A stretch of DNA of 54,101 nucleotides, taken from assembly GCA_025201805.1 (NCBI GenBank), contig MU619336.1, positions 1-54,101 on the forward strand, written 5' to 3'. The notes below the pieces were generated by a model. That model did no database searches and had not been told where the DNA came from. It saw only the letters and a program-made list of their open reading frames with translations. Of the stretch, positions 33,358-44,283 are shown in pieces. The translations under genes and the position numbers were made by a program. Position 1 is the stretch's first letter, and every line of letters begins with the position of its first letter. This DNA is from Parasitella parasitica (Eukaryota > Mucoromycota > Mucoromycetes > Mucorales > Mucoraceae).

Positions 33358-33445
33358 TATAATGATGTGTTAATGTTTAATAGAAAAGAGGAATGTGCGT
33401 ACAATAAGAAAGATGGCTTTAACAATAGACCGCCAAAACGTGACT

Positions 33446-34902
33446 TTAGTCCTTATGAAGATGTTTACGCTTGTTGCTCGGTAATCCACCTCCAGGCTGG
33501 TTCCAAGACAAGTACGATTCATCGCCCAATTTTCTCGGTCGGATCAAATGTCTTATAGTGAATAAAAGTCCCAGAAGAATACATAAAGCACCAATAGCCA
33601 TATAAGCAATACCAAGGTAAGGGTTGCGACCTCCCATAGCAGTAGTCGTTGTTAAAACTAGCCATTTTTCGCCTCCATATTGCAATGTATCAAAATCTGA
33701 AATAATGGATCAGTAGAGCTCCTCTCCCCCCCCCCTTTTTTTTTTTAATTTACTCACTGGAATCAATAGATATTCTCCATCGACCGGCCTGAAGATCTTG
33801 CGTATCGTTTCTTGCCCAGATCTTACGAAAGTCAGGTAACGCGGCCACGTGCATCCAAACCATGAATCGCTCTTGAGTGGATAAATCTGGCGGAGGATAT
33901 TCATCCGTGTACTCCCCATTAGGATAACGAAGGGCCCAATTGGGTGGAGGCGCAATCTGCGAGATTTGATACTTGGTAGGTCCGTATTTTTGTTGATCGG
34001 ATGGCCATGCAATATTATGAGGGCTCATGACAAATGTCTGGGGCGTTTCAGAATCGACAGAATTGAGATTAGAGGCAGTATCTAGGAGCAAGCCATATAT
34101 ATCAGAATGTCTGCCATTTAAGCCTGCAAAATTCAGCTTACCATTAAACATTGAGTTGGCGATCAATCCACATGGAAAAATAGCTTTTCCAGCATCATTA
34201 AACGCTAACGGAGCACAATTTGTATCAAGTGTGCCGGATGCCACAACGTCTCCCATCAACTGAGTGGCGTCAAAGTTCTTGATGTATAGTCGATGGTTTT
34301 GGTAGAATTCTGTGAGTCTGTAATACAAGAAAACTGGGCCCTTCATTGTGGTGGGGATTGTAAAGTCAATTGTGCAGCGAGGTATGCTAATATTATTGGG
34401 ATTACCCCATGTTGGATCGAGGAAACTGCTTTCGTTCTTGTATGAATACACCGGTGCTTGCATATCTGATGCATTGAAGTTCTTGTCAGACACTTGGTAA
34501 TCGTAGAGGCTTGGAGCCAGAAAAACTGGGTCTGTGTATTGTCGGCAATATGAATAGTTGATCATTATCTGGTCAACCTAAGTTGTATATGTCTTTTAGT
34601 AATAGACTTTGGCTACTCTCTTGCATTGACACTACCTTGTTGCTGTTCCACCATAATAAGCCTCCAGCAGGACAAAATATGATGCCAACAATAAATAGAG
34701 TAGGTAGAACTGTTCTAGGTGTTAAAACTGGCTGCCAAGCTGGTAATTTTTGCTGCCTAAATGCGCCATCTACAATCAGTGAGAGAAGAGCCGCTATTGT
34801 CAATAAAATAAAGATTTAGAATACTGATTGACTACTACCTTTAGGCTTCCTGGATTTCTTCTCCTCTTCTTGGGGCTTCTCTTCTGTTTCTTCCTTTGTC
34901 AT
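33446..34902 (-). CDS. CDC50/Lem3 phospholipid-flippase subunit
   Basis: Four exons: 34902-34839, 34769-34636, 34577-33758, 33696-33446, giving 422 aa. A charged cytosolic N-terminus (MTKEETEEKPQEEEKKSRK) leads to FRQQKLPAWQPVLTPRTVLP and membrane segment 1 (LPTLFIVGIIFCPAGGLLWW). A large luminal domain carries conserved cysteines (YSYCRQY, RCTIDF, NCAPLAFND, PCGLIANSMFN) and glycosylation sites. Segment 2 lies near the end (YLGIAYMAIGALCILLGLLF). CDC50 proteins are obligate partners of P4-ATPase lipid flippases needed for ER exit and activity. The last intron contains a run of 9-10 C next to T (opposite strand), a likely sequencing trouble spot but non-coding. It lies in tandem with ATG27, 88 bp upstream of its start. 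Confidence 0.93.
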
Positions 34903-35321
34903 AGTGGTTGTGTTAGAAGAAGGAAAAATGAAACTGGGACATTGGTTTCCGACACTGTCTCTTTTATCCCCTCTTCACTCGAGTCACGGCAATTTCATCT
35001 CCTAGCTACAGCGATCGCTTTGGAAAGTGGACAGTACAATAGAAAATAAGGTACAGTTTCCATGACTACTGAATTGCTGTATTCAGACCAAACCTGCATA
35101 ATACCTTGTTAATTCAAGTTTATATTTGCCATTTTTTGTTTCAGCTCATAGCTTGTGATCTACCACCTTCAGCTGTTATAAACATTAAAAAAAAAGGGAG
35201 ATAAATACATGTGCATGAATGCGTGTGAGAAAAAAAAAAAAAAGCCTTTAAACTTTACTCGCAAAACGTATAAAAAGCAATCAAAATGTAATGTCGATCT
35301 CCATTATTTCTTTTCTAAAAC
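34903..35321. promoter_or_regulatory. Divergent promoter spacer, CDC50/MIOX
   Basis: 419 bp between outward-facing starts. A TATA box for MIOX lies at 35269. A-runs at 35189-35197 and 35230-35243 precede it. Confidence 0.45.
35269..35276 (+). promoter_or_regulatory. TATA box of the myo-inositol oxygenase gene
   Basis: TATAAAAA stands 53 nt upstream of the start codon, nearly the same distance as in the MFS gene. Its position implies that transcripts start after the ATGs at 35286 and 35291. Confidence 0.6.
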
Positions 35322-36266
35322 ATGAAATTATTACAAAGGACTCAATTGACTGAGGCTGTGAAAGTCGCTGAAGCCTGGGAAGGTTTTGTGAAAACCAAAT
35401 ACGCAAGCAAAAGTTCGACAAAAGAGTCATCTGCTTTTCGTGATTACCAAGTCGCAGACGAAGAACAACCATTAGTCGCTGCATTGTACAAGGAAAACCA
35501 TGCCAAACAGTCGTTGGAACATGTCCTGTCCAAAAAAAAACTTTACGAGGGTTTAACCCACGGCAAAATGAGCATTTGGGAAGCTCTTGAATTGATGAAT
35601 ACCTTGGTGGATGAATCTGACCCTGACACTCAACTCTCGCAAATCGCACACTCTCTTCAATCAGCAGAAGCCGCTAGAAAAGACAATCAGCCAAGGTGGA
35701 TGATCTTGACTGCCCTCATCCATGATTTGGGCAAGTATTTATTCTTTTTGGGCGAACCTCAATGGACAGTATGTAAACATTCAAAAAATGGCTTGACTGA
35801 TTTTTTTTTTTAATCCGATGATGCATTCATGTAGGTTGTTGGCGATACGTTTCCTGTTGGATGTGCATTTTCGGACAAGATTGTATACTCTCACTATCTT
35901 AAAGAAAATCCAGATTACAATAATCCAGTCTATTCGACAAAATATGGTATCTATAGCCCTCATTGTGGTTTGGACAACGTACATCTCAGCTATGGCCACG
36001 ACGAATACCTATATCATGTTGTCAAAGACTACCTGCCTGCTGAGGCAGCTTATATCATTCGTTATCATTCTTTTTATTCTTGCCATACAGGAGGTGAGTA
36101 TTCTTGGTTGCTGAATGAGCACGATGTGGAAATGATGAAATGGGTAAAGATTTTCAACCAGTATGACCTTTACTCAAAGGCAGAAGATGAGCCACACGTA
36201 GACCTGTTAAAACCCTTTTATACAGAGTTAATTAATGATTTTTTCCCCGAGAAAATCAGATGGTAG
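35322..36266 (+). CDS. myo-Inositol oxygenase
   Basis: Two exons, 35322-35768 and 35835-36266, giving 292 aa, the normal size. The enzyme is a di-iron HD-fold dioxygenase that cleaves myo-inositol with O2 to D-glucuronate. Ligand motifs are all visible: His of [17 protein letters not shown] of [17 protein letters not shown] of [12 protein letters not shown], His of [15 protein letters not shown] and Asp of [10 protein letters not shown]. Fungal orthologues let the cell use inositol as carbon source; the next enzymes of the pathway are not in this window. The soluble protein has no targeting signal. The GTATGT donor and GTAG acceptor join WT to [10 protein letters not shown], the conserved substrate-loop region. 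Confidence 0.96.
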
Positions 36267-36991
36267 CAAAACTTGATGATATTCTAAAATAAAACAATTA
36301 CAGCTGTTGTCTGTAGTAAGCACTAATCAGATAAGTGATACTTGCTGCATACGACATTGGTGAAGAATGGTTTTGAGAATTAACATAAATTTTTGTGTTC
36401 ATCGAAGGTACCATCTGCTAAAGACGTTGTTGCATTAAAATTAAAGATATAAATCTCCCTGCAGCTGTTGTAGAGGGTTAGCTCTCAAACGTAGGCATTT
36501 AGCTACCAGTATATTTCACTCTTCTGCCTTTATGGAATGATAATCCTTTCGAGATCAACCTATGATTGGCTTTGACATTACTTGTTGGAACCTAATTAAT
36601 GTATGATTTCAATGCTAATCTTTGAGTAATCAATATAATGCAAGCTATCACATTGATAAACGATATAAAAGCTATAATATCATAACGATGGATTATGATT
36701 TTTCTGTCTTAGATGTTTCATGATGGAATATGTGTATGACAAGGCAAGATCAAATTTGAACATGGCTGTGTATTACTAGTAAAATGCAAAAAAAAAAACG
36801 AAACATGTTTTGTGTATATATAATGGATTAGATCAGAATAGTTGGTTTAAAGAGAAAAAAAAAAAAAAGGGGGGGGGGATAACCATCCACTAAGAAATGC
36901 TATTAATGAGATCAATAAAAAAGACATGGAGACACGGACAGAAAATAGAGGGGTATTTTTTATATGAAGTATTTACGGTAACATAAAAATT
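36267..36991. other. Convergent intergenic spacer, MIOX/CK1
   Basis: 725 bp containing both 3' UTRs. An A14-G9 homopolymer pair at 36856-36878 is the only conspicuous structure. No gene seen. Confidence 0.5.
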
Positions 36992-38557
36992 CTAATCATG
37001 GTGGCTGCCTGTGCAAGTTACGAGTCCAACAATGTTTTTCCAGAAACCATGCTTCTCTTTTCTTTCCTTTGCATTTGCTTTTTTAGGGTCATTGAGGGGC
37101 ACATAAGCAGGTACAGAGGGCATGTCATTGTTAGTGGTGTGAGTTACGGTTGGTTTATTACGATCCTGAGCAGTAGGTGTTCTTGCTCTTTTGCTATTCT
37201 GGTTCTTTGGTTGAGATTGGTGATGATGACCTGATCTTCTGGCACGAGCTTCCCTCAATTTGTTGAATCGATTCTGGTTGATTGGAAAATGAGTTAGATC
37301 TCCTTTATATTTCATTGTTGTTTTGTATAAAATTACCTCCCATCCTTTTCCATCGTTCAGCAAGACCCAGTCGTATACCTCATCGTCTTGTTCATCTTCA
37401 TGTTCTAGTATCTTGTCAAACAAACCTCGTAAGAAGTCGTAATCCGGAGTCTCCTCAAAGCCCAACTTTCTAACATATTGAAGATAGATACCAAATTCGT
37501 CTGTGGAAAAAAAAATCAGCTGTCAAAAAAAAAAAAAAGGGCTATTGCTAATTTGAAACTTACCTGGGAAACCATCACAAAGATCCTTTACTGCTGTACT
37601 TTGCTTTTTATCGCCAATCTTTTCGTACTTTTGCTTGTTGGTTGCTGCTTTCAATCCCTGCCATGGCAAGGAGCCTCTTAAAAAGTACATGAAAACATGA
37701 CCAAGAGCTTCTAAATCATCACGTCTCGACTGCTCTACGAAAAAGGAGATTTGTTTAATAAAGGGGATTTCGATGAAAAACAAATGTTGTATTATAGAAT
37801 ACCTCTTCCCAAATGAGTATTGATACTCATGTATCTTGCAGTTCCTGACAAGCTCCTGCGCTCCCTGTAAGGAATATGCTTCTTTGTCTTGGGATCACGA
37901 TAAGATTTGGCCATGCCGTAATCGACCATAAATACCATGTTTGCGTATTTTGTTCCGGGTCGTCCAATCAAGAAATTATCAGGTTTGATGTCTCTGTAGA
38001 TCAAACCGCATTTATGAACACTTTGGACACGGGTTATCTACAGTCGAGTTGGTGAAATGTATGCAAATCAAGGTAGAGAACTCACCATTTGTTTCGCCAC
38101 CATTGCAACTGTCTTGATTGATAATTTACGATTGCAAATGTCGAATAAATCTTCCAAGCTTGGGCCTAATAAATCAATGACCATAACGTTGTGGAGTCCC
38201 TCATGACCAAAGTAATACGCTTTAGGAACACCAGCTAATTTTGATATTTATAATTTTACAGTCAGTAAAGCAAATTATAAACAAAGAAAACAAAAATAAA
38301 TAATACTTACTGGTGTCTTTTAGCTTTTCATAATTACGAAACTCATCTCTTAATTGAGGCACGTCTGTTTTTCTTGGTTCGAATTTGATAGCGACCAACT
38401 GGTTGTTCGAAAGGTTGAGCCCTTCGTAAATCACACCGAAACTGCCCTCACCAAGCTTTTTGCCAACTTGATAATGAACACCAACGATGGAGCTTGTTGT
38501 AGATGTAGCGCTATGGCTACTAGATTTCTCTGTTATACTCTGTGATAGCTTTTCCAT
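36992..38557 (-). CDS. Casein kinase I
   Basis: Five exons: 38557-38311, 38234-38086, 38037-37803, 37734-37564, 37500-36992, giving 436 aa. CK1 kinase domain at about 28-300: glycine loop [11 protein letters not shown], lysine AIKFE, catalytic loop [13 protein letters not shown] with the CK1-specific [14 protein letters not shown] in place of DFG, and the CK1 signature [20 protein letters not shown] in place of APE. The C-terminal 135 residues are basic and low-complexity ([20 protein letters not shown]) and end [10 protein letters not shown]. Yck-type kinases are membrane-anchored by a C-terminal Cys pair; that pair is absent here, although a single Cys is present near the end. The subgroup (Yck or Hrr25-like) is therefore left open. 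Confidence 0.93.
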
Positions 38558-38622
38558 TGTGTATCTATTCTATGTTATAGTCAAATTGTTTTATTTTTAA
38601 ATAAAAGGAGGGGTAAAGATTG

Positions 38623-38630
38623 TATTTATA
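38623..38630 (-). promoter_or_regulatory. TATA box of the CK1 gene
   Basis: TATAAATA read on the minus strand, about 66-73 nt upstream of the CK1 start codon. Confidence 0.5.
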
Positions 38631-39300
38631 GCAAAAAGTGTAGAAAAAGGGAAAGAAAGAAAAGAAGAGGAAGAGACGAATCAAGAAAATTTTGTTACAC
38701 GGAATAATGAAGTGCGGGAGTTTCGAAGGACTAGATGGAAACACAAAAATAGGGTTAAAACGAGTTTGTTGTCAATTGATTGGTTTAGATGGTGATTATG
38801 ATACATACGGTAGCATGTTATATTTATACACAAGTGATTCACAGAATCAGTATGTGCTATGCCATTTGGCCACAATCCATTTGCTTTGCGGTCTGCTTAG
38901 ACAGCATTGATTATATAAAAGCTTGACACAAAATCATTTGCAAAAACACTTGATGTTATTGTGGAGAACAAAGATGTAATTTTTTTAAGGAGAATCAAAG
39001 CTGAAGCTTGTGCTTTATACTGAAATTGGAGGTCGACACATTCAAATTCATGCTAATTTGTAAGAGAAAATTTATATAGTCATACCAGAAAAACTTTTGA
39101 GATGCCTTCTCCGATCTTTCCTCGTTGCAAAGCAGTTCTGGATATTATAATCTAGGAGGCAATATCTATACCGTCCATTCTGGAAAAAATCTTGAAAAAG
39201 CTGGCCATTGCATTTACTGTTGACAGGAATAGCTTGATAATCATCATTTGAGGTCATTAGAAGATACTGCAGCAGCGAATCACTATCAATTCAATTATTA

Positions 39301-39303
<3 letters not shown>

Positions 39304-39342
<39 letters not shown>
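39304..39342. repeat. (CA)n microsatellite
   Basis: About 19 uninterrupted CA dinucleotides. Likely variable in length between strains. Confidence 0.95.
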
Positions 39343-39344
<2 letters not shown>

Positions 39345-39810
39345 CATAAATGAGCCATGCTTGAAAGTGCATGCAAAGAAAAAAAAAAAATTATTATCGA
39401 GAAATATGTAAGCTACCATACAAAAAAAAAAAAAAAAAAAAAAAAACGGTTTTTTGAAGAAAACTCAATTTTTACGATAAACAAAAAAGCAAAAAGCATT
39501 CAGGGCAGCAATTCAAGTCGCTTGCTTGGCTGTTGTGAAGCTTGAAAAGCTATGATTAGAAATTTTGTTTTAACTTAATTTCTACGGGAGCACCCTCGTG
39601 GATCATCCGAAAAATAAAGGTTTCTTTCAGATATTACGACAAAAAGTAGCTGTAGACAATGTTTAGCGTAAATGGATAGTTCCGAGCCCATTAGACCTAC
39701 TAAATTCTAAAAGTATACTATCAAAATTGATGAGAAGAGAGAGGGGACGGAAATAATTAAGAATGTTTACAGTTTTCTGATGATCATGACGATTAGGAAA
39801 TATACAAGAG

Positions 39811-39820
39811 TATATTTAAA
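39811..39820 (+). promoter_or_regulatory. Probable TATA box of the multicopper oxidase gene
   Basis: TATATTTAAA lies 13 nt before the first in-frame ATG (39824) and 70 nt before the second (39881). The spacing supports 39881 as the true start. Confidence 0.5.
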
Positions 39821-39880
39821 GAAATGTACATAGACGGGCAATTTGCACTTTTTCTTATACTTGATCTTGTCGACTTTGTG

Positions 39881-42067
39881 ATGAGAAAGACTTTATCAAT
39901 TTTATTGTATGTTACTGCTCTCATCACAGTGACCCAAGCGAAATTGCATCGCTATGAATTCAACATTACATCCACAAATTTGAATCCAGATTGCCATCAA
40001 CAAGGCTATTCTGTACCACTGGTCAATGGTCAATTTCCTGGGCCAACCATATATGTCAATCAAGGTGATGAGGTAGAAATTCTTGTTCGGAACCTTGTTC
40101 AGACGCACAATACCAGTATTCATTATCACGGTATTCGCCAAATCGGAACACCTGAAGCAGATGGTGTACCAGGGATCACACAGCATCCAATCACGCCCAA
40201 TGGCGCTTATCTGCATAAATTCAAAGTTCATGACCAAGCAGGCACTTATTTTTATCATGCACATGTTGGATTACAAGATGATTCAGTCAAGGGCGCATTC
40301 ATTGTTTATGAATCAGATAAAGCTAACCCTGCATTTCAAAAATCCGAGCTTCAAGCTGGCCCATACAAATACAAGAAAGACTTGATCCTGCAAGTGAGCG
40401 AATGGTGGCATGACGAGCTCAAGAGTCGTGAAGACTACTATATGAGTGATCATTTTGTCTTTGATCATGGTGCAGATAGTATTTTGATAAACGGCCGCAC
40501 CGTCTTTGATCCCAATCAGAAGGGCCTATCAGCCAAGAACTGCCAGGGTTATACTACCTTTGATGTTGAGCCCAATTCTACCTATCGCTTGCGTATCATT
40601 GGAGCTACTACCTTTAGAACATTGGCTGTGGGCATCAAAAGCCACAACATGACACTAATTGAAATTGACGGTGAATTGACGCACCCTTACAACACATCGT
40701 TTTTGGAAGTGTCTCCAGGCCAACGTTACTCGGTGCTGCTACAAACAGGGGATCATCCACCTGGTACAACATTTGCCATTGGAACTAGCTATGTTTGGCG
40801 TCAACGAGGTCATGGTATTACAGAAAACGGTTTTGGTTATATTCGGTACACAGCCCCTTCCAACAAGTCGACTCAACAGCCAGAAAGTACAAACTTGTTC
40901 AAGCCGCTTCATAGATGGAACCAACCCTCAATAGAGCCCCGTTCACTGGAGACTCGTGCTGAATGGTTGGGCGATTTCCATGCTCAAGACCATCCATCAT
41001 ATTATCAAGATCAAGAGCCAAGACATTTGTATCAAGAGCAGGATTTACATGCCGCTGCTGCTGCTGTTGATACTGCTGTCATCAAAGGCAATTCAACCAT
41101 TAATGCTAAAAAGTCACCAAAAGACAAGCCTGTGAACGATACAAAAGACAAAGCGCTAAATGATGGGAAGAACAATCAAAATCGTCCAGGTGGAAAGGCC
41201 GGTCAAGGGGAAAGGCAAGACGGCAGAGGTAATCAGGGTAACAAACAAGGAGGTTCGGAAGGCCAAGCTGGTCAAGGTGGTGGACAAGGCGGTGGACAAG
41301 GCGGTGGACAAGGCGGCGGAGGCCGCCCTCGTAAGACAGAGAAAATCTACATTGATCTACCAGCATTCCCTAAAATCGATGAGCCAGATTGGTTTTATCA
41401 CAATATCAAGCCTTTAGCACCTCGCAATCCAATTTTGGATCATACAAATGTGCGCACAATAGAGCTTACTACTAGCTATCGCAAAATGGCTGATAACACA
41501 ACCCGTTATATGGTGAATAACAGGGTCATGTCTCAACCTTCAGTCCCTAGGCTATTAAATTATGGAAATGTCAAGCAATCCAAATTGACAGGAAGCAGGG
41601 CATACAATGCTCAATTGGATACATACCCTATCAATGCCAACGAAACTATTGATTTGGTGTTTCAAAATACGCTAAACACGCAAGGTGGTTGTCTGATTCA
41701 TCCTTGGCATACACATGGTCATTCACATTATCTGATTGCTTCTGGTGAGGGACAGTATGAGCACAAGAGAGACAAGGATATAAGAAATTTCAAGTTTCCG
41801 CTGTACAGAGACACGACTGCCGCATACCCTTCTCTTCCTTCTAATTCGACAAAGGGATGCGGCTGGACAAAAGTTCGACTTGTAGCTGTAAATACATACA
41901 TGCATATATATATATACAAATGGCACCAAAGCTAACATTTTGTGTAGGATAATCCAGGTTTCTGGGCGGTGCATTGTCACATCACAACACATATGATCCA
42001 GGGCAAGATGATTGTGCTCGAGGAAGCACCTGAATTAATAAAAAAATACCAAAGATATCAAAAATAA
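39881..42067 (+). CDS. Secreted multicopper oxidase with long Gly/Gln-rich insert
   Basis: Two exons, 39881-41887 and 41948-42067, giving 708 aa. I chose ATG 39881 over 39824 because it starts a clean signal peptide (MRKTLSILLYVTALITVTQA) and lies well after the TATA box. Three cupredoxin domains are present with copper motifs SIHYHGIRQ (near residue 82), YFYHAHVG (near 125), HPWHTHGHSHY (near 607) and WAVHCHITTHMIQG (near 678), so all type 2/3 histidines and the type 1 Cys are there. The type 1 axial position (Cys+10) is Lys rather than Met, Leu or Phe. Between domains 2 and 3 is an extra segment of about 170 residues, low-complexity, with repeated GQGGG. The role could be laccase, ferroxidase or ascorbate-oxidase-like. 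The donor after LVA restores LVADNPGFW. Confidence 0.92.
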
Positions 42068-42130
42068 AGCTTTTATTATTATTATTTTTTCTTAATACAG
42101 TGCTCTAATGTTCTATCATGTTGTTTTGCA

Positions 42131-43569
42131 TTACTCTTCCATGGCATCCCCGTTCTTCTTTTGTTTCGCTTGTTCTCCAATAGCTATTAAAAAGGACTCT
42201 ACACTGTTACCTGCAGAAGGATCCAACCCTAATTGAGATAACAAAGGTCCTAGTTGGCCTGTTTGTAATGCAGCGCTGAGGCTTTGCAATGCTTGACTAA
42301 ATTGAGGGCTTTTTACAACTTGCCTGACCTCCTCGGCCGTTCGTTCTGATTCCTCGGGCAAAAAGGGGAATAGTGATGCACAAATTTCAGAGTCATTTAG
42401 AAGAGGGGTGAGCGAATGTGTTGTCAAAATGTCACTCAATGCGATAGGTTGCGATCCCTCTAAGTAATGAGTTAGGCGTGAAACGCATCGTGCCAAAGTA
42501 AGACTATCTTACCAGTAGGTCTAACGTTTGCCAGTATTTGGTGAAGCTGATCCAGCTGTTTACTTGACTGTTGATCGGTAGATGCAGCAAGTGCTTGAGC
42601 AGGAGGAGCGACGGGTGTAGGAGTCGGTTCAGGTACACTGGTGGTGGTAGAAACTGGTGCTGTAGCACGAGCAGTAGCAGGAGAAACTGCTGTCTCCGTA
42701 GGCTCATATTCGTCGTCCTCATCGCCTTCGTCTTGTGTGTCGCCTGATCTACGAATGTTGTTCATATAAGAATGCTATTTTTATGTATAACCGAGTTGTC
42801 CACGTACCCGTTTATACTATTCAGAAATTGTAAAAGGTTCTCAGGAGTAATATTAGGGTCTAAATCATCGAGAAATTAGCACGAGTAGCAAAAAGGACTG
42901 TAGGTTGCTCTTTTTACCTTGAATTTCAACGCCATCCAAGAGTCGCATTAGCTCAGCATGCGATTTTGGTTGGCCAAACCTCGAAGACGCATTCATGTTG
43001 GCTTCAGGATCACGGATAAGCTCATTAACACGTTCTGCGATTTCTTTATCCTTCTCACCCGTTTTACTTTGCATCCAGTAGAAATGGCGTTCGTTGGACG
43101 TTTTGAATAGTAAGAGATAAACACGGCCCGTTGTGCATTGAGTGATTTGGCGAAATTCAGCTTCATCAGGGAATATAATAAGGTCCTAATTGTGTCATTT
43201 ACTTTACATCAGTACAGTTGTTAACCTGCATTTTGCTAGCCATGTTGTTTGCTTACGTCTTCGGCAACAGCTTGACTTTTGCGCTCTTTCCAGTACAAAT
43301 GTAATAATCTATCCTCGCCCTGATCCATCAAAATGTAAATACACTTTTCATAGTAATATATCTGTACCGTAGATGTACCTGATCCATGTAAATTTGGCTA
43401 TAAACAAAGTTCCCGTATTAGCTTTATACCAAATGCCATAAAGTACAACAAAACAAACAACTTGCCCCTTTCTAGTGTCAGGTTTAATCCAAGTGCCACT
43501 GACGATGCATTTACCAGCATTGAATTGGACCAGATGAGTCTCTGCAGGAGTAGTTTGAAACAAATTCAT
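42131..43569 (-). CDS. RPN13: Proteasomal ubiquitin receptor Rpn13/ADRM1
   Basis: Seven exons: 43569-43466, 43397-43379, 43319-43257, 43185-42918, 42859-42808, 42748-42513, 42459-42131, giving 356 aa. The N-terminal Pru domain (LVQFNAGKCIVSGTWIKPDT, RKGQIYMDQGEDRLLHLYWK, DDLIIFPDEAEFRQI) binds ubiquitin and Rpn2. An acidic then Pro/Thr/Ala-rich linker follows, and a C-terminal DEUBAD domain (ITTHSLTPLLNDSE-like LTTHSLTPLLNDSE, FLPEESERTAEEVRQVVKS) that binds the deubiquitinase UCH37/Uch2. Intron 1 (43465-43398) uses a GC donor (GG|GCAAGT), the only choice that keeps the frame and gives RKGQIYMDQ. Exon 2 is only 19 nt. Intron 2 is flanked by a 10-bp direct repeat. Stop lies 63 bp from that of the oxidase, tail to tail. 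Confidence 0.92.
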
Positions 43570-44283
43570 AACGTATATATTGATATAAACTTGAACAGTA
43601 AAAATGAAAAGAACAGAGAAAACTTTTTTTTTTTTTTGTTTTTCAGAACTTTAACAAAGCATTTGCTTCTGCTCGCGACGTCACGTAGACGGGTCTGTTG
43701 CGAGGCATGAGCGAGAGATCTACCGCATAATCGACGTAATATCATTGGGAATAATGCTATTATACACCCAAGCAGCAGGGAGTGAGCACGTTGATCGAAA
43801 ATCATACATCTGAGAACTCGACAGATTTACACCAGCGAATATTCGCTTTATTTTGATACCGGAATTCACCAGAAAGTACGACATTATAGCCGATCCACGT
43901 TTATATATACAGTATTTCAAGTAAAATGTCATTAAACAACATGTTTGCATCCAATTTCAGCTTACTTTTTGCCTTGATGTAAATTTCTGCTAAACCCTCA
44001 AGTGAAGCAAATGGCAACTTGCGATCTCTCGGGGGAGAAGCAGCGCTACTGCTGCCAGACAAAGGAAGCTTCCAGTGTGAATGTGAGCATCTACAAAGTA
44101 TCACCAACAGTCCCGCCTCAACAATCTCACGTAGATGTGCACAAAGTTTCCCACGGCAGTTGGTACTTGATTTATATTCCAATCGATTCTGCTCGTTCTC
44201 CATATTGTCTTTCTTTTCCTGAAATCCAGGGCAATTCTATATACCAACTTTTGGCTGCAATTTTCAAAAAGAACCATAGTAGT
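43570..44283. promoter_or_regulatory. Divergent promoter spacer, RPN13/BCKDH E2
   Basis: 714 bp between outward-facing starts. A T-run at 43624-43638 precedes the RPN13 start. An open frame at 44002-44280 (MATCDLSGEKQRYCCQ) has no recognised features and is in another frame from the E2 gene. Confidence 0.4.

Larger units (their letters stand above)
38558..39880. other. Divergent intergenic spacer, CK1/multicopper oxidase
   Basis: 1.3 kb with the CK1 promoter at the left and the oxidase promoter at the right. It holds a (CA)n microsatellite and several A-runs (39379-39390, 39422-39445). Short open frames show no family features. Confidence 0.5.

Noticed and set aside
35286-35353. Start-stop ATGTAA and an overlapping upstream ORF before myo-inositol oxygenase
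   Set aside because: Both ATGs lie only about 17-22 nt after the TATA box, so transcription probably starts downstream of them; without 5'-end data an uORF cannot be claimed.
36856-36878. A14-G9 homopolymer pair
   Set aside because: Likely a simple homopolymer tract in a 3' intergenic region; no structure or function seen.
39824-39880. Earlier in-frame ATG for the multicopper oxidase
   Set aside because: It lies 13 nt after the probable TATA box and would put 19 residues in front of a normal signal peptide.
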